Source: Methanobacteriota archaeon (lineage in GTDB: Archaea; Thermoplasmatota; Poseidoniia; Poseidoniales; Poseidoniaceae). Taken from it: DNA of 5,808 nt. Under the pieces are notes generated by a model that saw only the letters and a list, made by a program, of their open reading frames with translations, was not told the origin of the DNA and ran no database searches. Numbering within the stretch: the stretch's first letter is position 1; the number at the start of each line of letters is the position of its first letter. This document shows positions 1 through 4,610 of the stretch, one piece after another. The stretch lies in NCBI GenBank assembly GCA_009936765.1, contig JAACDL010000126.1, positions 1 through 5,808 of the forward strand. The letters run 5' to 3'. The translations under genes were made by a program, and so were the position numbers.

Positions 1-743
1 ATGTAATCCTTTGATTCGACAAGTAGCGCTGCATCTTCTTTACCTCTGCCAGTTGGATTTACTTCAGAATGTACAATCTGTACTCCGACTTCACCATCAA
101 CATAAACACCCATCTGTGATTGATTGGTATGGTGACGTATCTCGATTCTTTTGTCTAGATTTTCATAGAACCGAACAGTTTTACTTTCAATATCTGCAAC
201 TATTTTGATTTCGATTCCTCTGTCCAATGCTTCCGTAATTGAACTTATTATACCCGATCTCATGAGGTGCAAAATACCCCACTTTGATAACATCATCCAT
301 ACTTCTTTTTCAGACTCCTGAATGATATTTTCTATTGTTGCGTATATGTTGTGTCTATCTTTTACAACTGTGAAAAGTGCTTCATTAGTTTGTTCATTAA
401 CCTGAGAGTTTATGATTACTGAATCAGACTTTAACTCATCCAAGTGCTGCTGAAGTCTTCGAACATTTGCTTCTTCACGCTTAATCATCTGCTTGAATAC
501 ATCAGATACTGGTATTCCAGTAAACCGCATCGGCTTGTCAAGTGTTGCCTTTACGAAACCCATTTCTTGTAATTTCTTCAGACTATTGTAGGCATCCATT
601 CGAGAAATAGATACCAACTTACCAATTTCACTTGCTTTTAGTGGTGGTTGTGCGCAAAGTGAGAGAATGATGCGGGCATATTTCTCTTCAAGCCCACCTT
701 CAACAAGACGTTCAATAATTTGTGAAGCAGTTTCAACACTCAT
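1..743 (-). CDS. TrmB-family transcriptional regulator (3' end outside window)
   Basis: This reading frame starts at ATG 743-741 and stays open to the left edge, giving 247 codons without a stop, so the C-terminus is missing. Residues about 20-75 form a winged helix-turn-helix of the TrmB type: a helix starting near EEKYARIILSL, then LKASEIGKLVSISRMDAYNS as the turn and recognition helix, then KKLQEMGFVKA leading into the wing. Residues about 79-118 are charged and helical (FKQMIKREEANVRRLQQH), a likely dimerising coiled coil. From about residue 128 a PLD-like/TrmB C-terminal sensor fold follows, with EKEVWMML, ALDRGIEIKIVAD and MGVYVDGEVGVQI. Family members are cytoplasmic DNA-binding regulators, often responding to sugars; the ligand here cannot be read. 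The start lies 4 nt after the TPR gene's stop, so the two are probably co-transcribed. No strong Shine-Dalgarno precedes it, which suggests translational coupling. The family call is firm; the ligand and targets are unknown. Confidence 0.9.
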   Translation of the reverse strand, partial: MSVETASQIIERLVEGGLEEKYARIILSLCAQPPLKASEIGKLVSISRMDAYNSLKKLQEMGFVKATLDKPMRFTGIPVSDVFKQMIKREEANVRRLQQHLDELKSDSVIINSQVNEQTNEALFTVVKDRHNIYATIENIIQESEKEVWMMLSKWGILHLMRSGIISSITEALDRGIEIKIVADIESKTVRFYENLDKRIEIRHHTNQSQMGVYVDGEVGVQIVHSEVNPTGRGKEDAALLVESKDY

Positions 744-747
744 AGTC

Positions 748-2991
748 TCAACTCATCTTACGTTGCTGTTCCTTAAGGAGAATATTACATCGACGAATTT
801 GCTCTTTGGCTAGTTTTTGTTGGTCCTTGTCCAATCCTCTTGGTGCTGCTTGCTCAAAGCACTTTATTGCATCTCCAAACCTTTGCATTTCAGCATATGC
901 AGTTCCCATGTTGTAAAGGGTTTTACCTTGAACACCACTTGGGTTTATCACCATAGCTTTGTGATATGATTCTACACACTTAGGATAATCTTCTAGATAG
1001 TAAAGAGCATTTCCTCTACCATTTAAAATTCGTATTACCATTTCATCGTTGTCTGCAAAAGAAGGTAATGCTCTATCAAAACAAGATAATGCTTCACGGT
1101 ACTTTTTATCTTCAATCAGGCCTACTCCTTTGTTGTACCATTCTATATCATGATTTGCTATTGCATTGGAGCTAGAATCGATACCCACGGCGTTGTCAAC
1201 TCTTGCAGTTGCTTCTAATGCTGCTGCAGCTAGATCAACTTCAGGACGTGCTTCTGATACCGCAATTGTGGGTTGAGGTCTTACAGATAATTCTGGAAGA
1301 GGTTGTTGGGGAACAGTTTCAACCGGTGGGGGGCTATATGTTGGGGGCACTGAAAATGTGGGCGTCTCAACTACTGGTTCAGCATATGATGCCGGTTCAG
1401 GTAGAGGTACGGCCGACACAGGTGGTGGAGAATAAACCGGAGGTGTTGGTTCAGACTGAGTTTGCTGAACCATCGGACTTTCAACAACAGTTTCCATGTG
1501 TTGTACCGGATTTGGATTTACCAATAGATGTGCCTTTTCATGACATCTTTGTGCAGTTGTCATATCTCCTGCAGCTTCTAGTGAGCGGGCAAGTCCAGTC
1601 CATAATTCGGGATTATTCTTGTCAGATTGAATCATTCCTTTCCAACACTTGACAGCATCTGTATGGTTTCCTGCAGCAGACAGTGCACGACCCATCAATT
1701 GTGTATTTATTTCACACATTGATACAGCTTCTGCTGCTAGAGCAGGTCCTTCTGGAATTGTAGGTGGTAAACCAGCGGTATTTTCTAAAATCTTTGCTTC
1801 ACCTTCTGCTAATTCAACCAATAATAAGGCAAGAGATTTGCTTCCACCTTCTTGACTCACCAGGTGACGTCTTGCCTTCAATAGACTTTCAACATCGCCC
1901 GTACTTTCTGAAATATTTGCTAACCTTTCTGCTGCTTTTGTGTAACTTGCATCATTTTCTAAGGCATTGTTGAAGCATTTCGAGGCCTGATTTGAACTTC
2001 CTTTTCTCTCATGAAGGGCACCTAGGTTGAAATGGCATTTCGCATTACTTGGATTAAGGCCTATTGCATGGGAGTATGCTCCTATTGCGTGGTCATCTAG
2101 GCCCATTGCAGCCATTGCCCCTGCAGCAATCCTCCAGGAGTCGAAATGTTGCGCAGCATCGCTATGCAAATGATCTTTCAGAAGTTGAAGTGAACCAGAT
2201 GCATCACCACTAGTCAACATTGAAGTTGCTGATTGGCATAAAGCATCGAGGTCGATTTTTTCTTCTTCAGGCTCTTCAACAATCTCAGGCATTGGAGTTT
2301 GAACTTGCGGTTCTACAGTTTCAACGGCAGCCTCTGATTCATTTGTTTCTTCAAATAATTCATTTACAGAGTTGCCAACAGTAGGAGTCAAATTTTGATC
2401 AACCAACTTCTCTTGAGTGTGTGGCATTACTGTTGGAGTGTTATGTATCACTCCACCTGCTGCTTTATTGGAATCCATGATATTGACTAAATGAGGATGG
2501 CCAGGGAAATATTGTAGCGCCCTGTGAGCTATCTCAACAGCGCCGTCCATATCTCCGAGCCTGTCTAGTAGTACTGCTAGATTTGCTAGCGCCGGGCCAT
2601 GATTTGGATCTAAGTCCAAACATATTACGAACGATTGTCTTGCACCTTTGGGGTCTTGTTCGGCTTCTAGCAATACTCCTCTATTGAACCAAGCCATTGA
2701 GTTTGACGGGTCTAATGCGATTGCCTTGTTGAAAGCAGTTAATGCCGCAGTATGGTCTCCAGAACGGTGCGCTGCTTCGCCTTCAGTTACTAAGTCGTCA
2801 ACAGTTGTATCAATCGCCAACTCCTCATCTTCTTGAGAATCATTACTTTCTTGTGTAACTCTTTCTTCATGTTGATGTTCTTCAGCAGGACTCGAAATAG
2901 CAGTTTTAACAACATCTGCTAATGAGTTCATCATAGCATCGGTAATTTCAGCCGCAGCATCGATTGGGTTGATATTTTCACCATCGGACAT
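748..2991 (-). CDS. Large cytoplasmic TPR-repeat scaffold protein
   Basis: This is a 747-residue protein with no signal peptide or membrane segment. Residues 1-62 are acidic and low-complexity. Block 1 (about 63-166) holds three tetratricopeptide repeats; one shows W101, G105, A117, F121 and P129 in canonical spacing. A Glu/Pro-rich linker (about 170-245) leads to block 2 (about 247-380), with repeats such as HAIGAYSHAIGLNPSNAKCH, and a further degenerate repeat pair at about 430-490. A Pro/Val/Glu-rich linker (about 500-580) precedes block 3 (about 614-720), where W618, G622, Y631, A634, F638 and A641, then G696, Y699, F705, A708, F712 and A715, mark clear repeats. TPR solenoids mediate protein-protein contacts, so a scaffold or adaptor role is inferred; the partner is unknown. 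The ATG is supported by GGTGA 4 nt upstream. It is the first gene of a probable two-gene unit with the TrmB regulator downstream, and it is divergent from the FGE-like gene. Confidence 0.92.
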   Translation of the reverse strand: MSDGENINPIDAAAEITDAMMNSLADVVKTAISSPAEEHQHEERVTQESNDSQEDEELAIDTTVDDLVTEGEAAHRSGDHTAALTAFNKAIALDPSNSMAWFNRGVLLEAEQDPKGARQSFVICLDLDPNHGPALANLAVLLDRLGDMDGAVEIAHRALQYFPGHPHLVNIMDSNKAAGGVIHNTPTVMPHTQEKLVDQNLTPTVGNSVNELFEETNESEAAVETVEPQVQTPMPEIVEEPEEEKIDLDALCQSATSMLTSGDASGSLQLLKDHLHSDAAQHFDSWRIAAGAMAAMGLDDHAIGAYSHAIGLNPSNAKCHFNLGALHERKGSSNQASKCFNNALENDASYTKAAERLANISESTGDVESLLKARRHLVSQEGGSKSLALLLVELAEGEAKILENTAGLPPTIPEGPALAAEAVSMCEINTQLMGRALSAAGNHTDAVKCWKGMIQSDKNNPELWTGLARSLEAAGDMTTAQRCHEKAHLLVNPNPVQHMETVVESPMVQQTQSEPTPPVYSPPPVSAVPLPEPASYAEPVVETPTFSVPPTYSPPPVETVPQQPLPELSVRPQPTIAVSEARPEVDLAAAALEATARVDNAVGIDSSSNAIANHDIEWYNKGVGLIEDKKYREALSCFDRALPSFADNDEMVIRILNGRGNALYYLEDYPKCVESYHKAMVINPSGVQGKTLYNMGTAYAEMQRFGDAIKCFEQAAPRGLDKDQQKLAKEQIRRCNILLKEQQRKMS
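1309..1443 (-). repeat. Imperfect PPxYSPPPVxxVP repeat in the TPR protein linker
   Basis: Two 13-residue copies of PPxYSPPPVxxVP lie in the linker of the TPR protein: residues 517-529 (DNA 1405-1443) and residues 549-561 (DNA 1309-1347). They start 32 residues apart. The codons differ between copies (for example CCT CCG against CCC CCA), so the repeat is conserved at protein level and is not a recent DNA duplication. It is probably a flexible, extended spacer between TPR blocks; a proline-rich binding motif is also possible. Confidence 0.55.
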
Positions 2992-2995
2992 GGGG

Positions 2996-3000
2996 TCACC
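2996..3000 (-). promoter_or_regulatory. Shine-Dalgarno of the TPR gene
   Basis: On the minus strand GGTGA is followed by CCCC and then the ATG at 2991. It matches the core of the archaeal anti-Shine-Dalgarno complement (GGAGGTGATC), although the 4-nt spacing is slightly short. It supports the chosen start of the TPR protein and indicates that this message is leadered. Confidence 0.65.
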
Positions 3001-3013
3001 ATGCTGTTGTCAT

Positions 3014-3025
3014 TCCCATATGGGA
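3014..3025. repeat. Perfect 12-bp palindrome TCCCATATGGGA
   Basis: TCCCATATGGGA equals its own reverse complement and lies 23 bp upstream of the TPR start codon, within the divergent spacer. Its position and symmetry fit an operator for a dimeric HTH regulator, for which the TrmB-type protein encoded two genes away is an obvious candidate. No second copy was noticed in the window. The palindrome is seen directly; the operator function is inferred. Confidence 0.4.
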
Positions 3026-3076
3026 TAAGGATTGTCCGTATGCGTTCCCGCTCATTTCATACATGAATCCATTATC

Positions 3077-3080
3077 AGGT
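3077..3080 (+). promoter_or_regulatory. Possible Shine-Dalgarno selecting the GTG start of the FGE-like gene
   Basis: AGGT is followed by CATTT and then GTG at 3086, a usable 5-nt spacing. The only other upstream start, TTG at 3032, has AAGGA directly abutting it with no spacer, and the in-frame stop TAA at 3026-3028 closes the frame just before it. This favours GTG 3086, but the match is only four bases. Confidence 0.35.
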
Positions 3081-3085
3081 CATTT

Positions 3086-3715
3086 GTGAGACCAACATTT
3101 GGTAACGAAAATGGTGGTACATTCATCCTTATTGAACCGGGAGAAACCGGAGATATAATCGTAAAAGAACCATTCTTCATTGGCGCACGGCCCGTTACTC
3201 AAGTAGAGTGGAGTGTTGTAATGGGGGACAATCCTTCTAAGTTTCAAGATGGTTGGTCAGCCGGACTTAGGCCAGTTGAACGTGTGAGTTGGCTTGATAC
3301 TCAGGAATTCATCTCGAGATTAAATGAAAGAGAATCAGAGCCGAGACTAGGTTTGTCAGGAGTATGGCGACTTCCAACAGCAGAAGAGTGGGAATTTGCA
3401 TGTAGAGCAGGTACGACCTCAAGATGGTATCACTCTGATCGAGATGCCGATTTAGATGAAGTTGCCTGGCACGGAGGTAATTCCGGGGCTACTACACGGG
3501 AGGTGGGTCAGAAGAAATCTAACGATTGGGGGTTGTTTGATTGCCATGGCAATGTTGCAGAATGGACATCGACCGAAGTTGGAATCAAACGTATTACTAA
3601 GGGTGGTTCGTGGTTAATGGAATCAGAATCCACTACTTCTTCCTACAGGGGAATTTCATCTGTTGACAAGCGTAGTGATGGAATCGGCCTACGTTTGGTA
3701 TGGTCGCCAATATGA
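3086..3715 (+). CDS. FGE-sulfatase (SUMF1-like) domain protein lacking catalytic cysteines
   Basis: About 209 residues from GTG 3086; a TTG at 3032 would add 18. There is no ATG before the one encoding M64 of the longer form. Numbered from TTG, the family hallmarks appear in order: GGTFILIEPGETGDI (28-42), PFFIGARPVTQVEWSVVMGD (47-66) with NPSKF after it, RPVERVSWLDTQEFISRLNE (80-99), WRLPTAEEWEFACRAGTT (112-129), VGQKKSNDWGLFDCHGNVAEW (158-178), KGGSW (190-194) and a closing GIGLRLVW. Formylglycine-generating enzymes oxidise a sulfatase cysteine using two copper-binding cysteines after GGS(F/Y). Here those positions read M196 and T201, so this activity is not expected. No DinB-like HX3HXE iron site is present, which argues against EgtB-type chemistry. 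No signal peptide is visible, so it is probably cytoplasmic. The N-terminal MGS-containing segment usual in the family is shortened. An arsC-like gene follows 25 nt later. Fold assignment is strong; function is unknown, possibly a binding domain. Confidence 0.86.
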   Translation: MRPTFGNENGGTFILIEPGETGDIIVKEPFFIGARPVTQVEWSVVMGDNPSKFQDGWSAGLRPVERVSWLDTQEFISRLNERESEPRLGLSGVWRLPTAEEWEFACRAGTTSRWYHSDRDADLDEVAWHGGNSGATTREVGQKKSNDWGLFDCHGNVAEWTSTEVGIKRITKGGSWLMESESTTSSYRGISSVDKRSDGIGLRLVWSPI

Positions 3716-3733
3716 TTTACTACCAAATATTGG
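3091..3733. repeat. Two CCAA-N3-TTGG inverted repeats near the starts of the plus-strand genes
   Basis: ACCAA-CAT-TTGGT at 3091-3103 sits just inside the start of the FGE-like gene. CCAA-ATA-TTGG at 3723-3733 sits 7 bp upstream of the arsC-like ATG. Both share CCAA and TTGG arms with a 3-bp spacer. The only similar element noticed elsewhere is CCAA-N5-TTGG near 834, inside the TPR gene, with different spacing. They could be shared protein-binding sites or chance; the entry spans both copies and the bases between them are not repeat. Confidence 0.3.
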
Positions 3734-3740
3734 GATTAAT

Positions 3741-4067
3741 ATGCGCCTGTATCACAATCCAAGATGCTCTAAGTCCCGCCAAGCAGTGGCCCTCCTTCAG
3801 CAACAAGGTGCAGATTTTGAAGATTATCGCTACTTGGAGAAAGGAATCTCTCCTGGTGACATGAGTATTTTATTGGAATTATCAGATGTAATTCGTTTGA
3901 ACGATATATCGGATAAGTCAGAATATAATCTAAGCCAAAAAAATGAAATTCAAAGATTATTGCAAATAGAACCCAAGGCTCTTCAAAGACCAATTCTCAT
4001 ACACAATGGCAAGGCAGTTATCGGAAGGCCGCCTGAAGATATTCTCACTCTTCTTCACGAATCTTGA
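3741..4067 (+). CDS. ArsC/YfgD-family thioredoxin-fold reductase
   Basis: A 108-residue protein opening with MRLYHNPRCSKSRQA, the ArsC-family active-site loop with nucleophile C9, its only cysteine. In glutaredoxin-type arsenate reductases one such cysteine attacks arsenate, and three arginines hold the oxyanion (R60, R94 and R107 in the E. coli plasmid enzyme). Plausible equivalents are R52, R83 in LQRPILI and R96 in IGRPPE. The sequence resembles the short YfgD branch (CSKSR) more than true plasmid ArsC (CGTSR) and is shorter than both (about 119 and 141 residues). Arsenate as the real substrate is therefore uncertain. No ArsR, ArsB or Acr3 gene lies nearby. It starts 25 nt after the FGE-like gene, probably in the same transcript. 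No Shine-Dalgarno is visible before the ATG. The frame is open further upstream, overlapping the FGE-like gene, but this ATG lies right at the conserved N-terminal strand. Its 3' end overlaps the convergent PqqD-like gene by 23 nt. Confidence 0.92.
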   Translation: MRLYHNPRCSKSRQAVALLQQQGADFEDYRYLEKGISPGDMSILLELSDVIRLNDISDKSEYNLSQKNEIQRLLQIEPKALQRPILIHNGKAVIGRPPEDILTLLHES

Positions 4068-4431
4068 GTACAGTTGCAACATTTAATCTTACAAATACTT
4101 CTAGATAGGCTTTGATTCGTCCTTCTACTGGTGCAATATCTTCGTGATATAGTGATACCATAATCTGGCATATTTCTCCAACATTCCTTTCTCCATTCAT
4201 CAATTCCCAAAGCATAGATTGAGTATGATGCATGGAACGCCTTACGACCTTTGGGGCACGAAGTAATTTAGCAAGTAATCTTTCAAAACGAGTAAATGTT
4301 TTCTCAATTAAAAATACAACATTTCTGCCTGTAATACCTTCTATTTCAGGATGAATACCAGGCTCACCCCTATATTCCCAATTAACTGGGAGCTGGACCG
4401 GGATAAAATTAGACCAATCTCCTTCAATCAT
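4045..4431 (-). CDS. PqqD-family (RRE-like) small protein
   Basis: A 128-residue protein. Residues about 45-122 match the PqqD family pattern: a basic helix RFERLLAKLLRAPKVVRRSM (48-67), then MLWELMNGERNVGEICQIM (73-91), the recognisable W-E-L-x-(D/N)-G-x-R-x-V-x-E-I signature, and a closing winged-helix part PVEGRIKAYLEVFVRLNVA (101-119). PqqD folds are peptide-binding chaperones in peptide-derived cofactor and RiPP pathways (the RiPP recognition element), but many archaeal homologues sit outside such loci. The N-terminal 45 residues (PVQLPVNWEYRGEPG and following) are strand-rich and unassigned. The frame is open to an ATG at 4491, but ATG 4431 is preferred: it overlaps the upstream stop as TAATG and has GAGGGG 5 nt upstream. 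It is the last gene of the three-gene minus-strand unit. No radical-SAM gene is visible. Family call moderately strong; function unknown. Confidence 0.8.
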   Translation of the reverse strand: MIEGDWSNFIPVQLPVNWEYRGEPGIHPEIEGITGRNVVFLIEKTFTRFERLLAKLLRAPKVVRRSMHHTQSMLWELMNGERNVGEICQIMVSLYHEDIAPVEGRIKAYLEVFVRLNVATVLKIREEE

Positions 4432-4610
4432 TACATCCCCTCGGTTGTAAATGTAAGATATACGAGTGATAACATCGATATTGCTCCACATATTCCAACA
4501 ATTCTTTTCAAATTGTCTTTCTGAGTAAAATTATCGAGATACCATGTGGCAACTCCAAATATTGCCACTAAACTGAGTAATCCATACCACATGCCGGGTA
4601 CATCACTCAT
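4431..4610 (-). CDS. Small two-helix membrane protein
   Basis: A 59-residue protein from ATG 4610. Two hydrophobic segments are clear: about residues 9-25 (YGLLSLVAIFGVATWYL) and about 37-54 (IVGICGAISMLSLVYLTF). They are joined by the polar loop DNFTQKDNLKR. The loop carries the positive charges (K31, K35, R36), so by the positive-inside rule the hairpin should have its loop in the cytoplasm and both ends outside. The frame is open 21 codons further upstream to ATG 4673, but that extension lies inside the upstream gene and is polar, so the shorter form is preferred. The first 8 nt overlap the end of the surface-protein gene (ATGAGTGA), and its stop overlaps the PqqD-like start by 1 nt. Both junctions suggest translational coupling. 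No family recognised. It may be an accessory subunit of the surface protein; a role as a modified precursor peptide is much less supported. Confidence 0.65.
   Translation of the reverse strand: MSDVPGMWYGLLSLVAIFGVATWYLDNFTQKDNLKRIVGICGAISMLSLVYLTFTTEGM
4437..4442 (-). promoter_or_regulatory. Shine-Dalgarno deciding the PqqD-like start
   Basis: On the minus strand GAGGGG is followed by ATGTA and then ATG at 4431, a 5-nt spacing. It lies inside the last codons of the upstream small membrane protein. Together with the TAATG stop-start overlap it fixes the start at 4431 and not the longer ATG at 4491. Confidence 0.6.

Larger units (their letters stand above)
2992..3085. promoter_or_regulatory. 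Divergent intergenic region between TPR and FGE-like genes
   Basis: These 94 bases separate two divergent start codons and should contain both promoters. No textbook archaeal BRE/TATA box (a long A/T-rich TTTATATA-like element) stands out on either strand. The best A/T stretches are weak, CATATGGGATAA on the plus strand and TTATCCCATATG on the minus. The region holds a perfect 12-bp palindrome (3014-3025) and a 5-bp inverted repeat TTCAT-AC-ATGAA (3056-3067). If the FGE-like gene instead starts at TTG 3032, the spacer shrinks to 40 bases and the second inverted repeat becomes coding. The promoter role is inferred from gene orientation, not from a clear box. Confidence 0.45.

Noticed and set aside
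11..208. Plus-strand 65-codon open frame at the left edge
   Set aside because: It is antisense to the C-terminal sensor domain of the TrmB-type regulator, which translates convincingly on the minus strand.
1203..1855. Plus-strand open frames at 1203-1652 and 1649-1855
   Set aside because: They lie wholly antisense to the TPR protein, show no family motifs, and their Leu/Gln-rich composition is what the reverse complement of this coding sequence produces.
3015..3024. CCCATATGGG as a TATA box or CArG-type site
   Set aside because: It is too G/C-flanked for an archaeal TATA element, and CArG boxes are a eukaryotic MADS-box signal; it is kept only as a palindrome of unknown role.
3663..3740. 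Upstream ATG 3663 for the arsC-like gene
   Set aside because: It would add 26 residues inside the FGE-like gene, ahead of the strand that normally begins ArsC-family proteins; ATG 3741 fits the family N-terminus.
3769..3993. Minus-strand 74-codon open frame
   Set aside because: It is antisense to the arsC-like gene, whose active-site motif is unmistakable.
4432..4491. Longer PqqD-like protein starting at ATG 4491
   Set aside because: The extra 20 residues fall entirely inside the small membrane protein gene, while ATG 4431 has a Shine-Dalgarno and a TAATG coupling junction.
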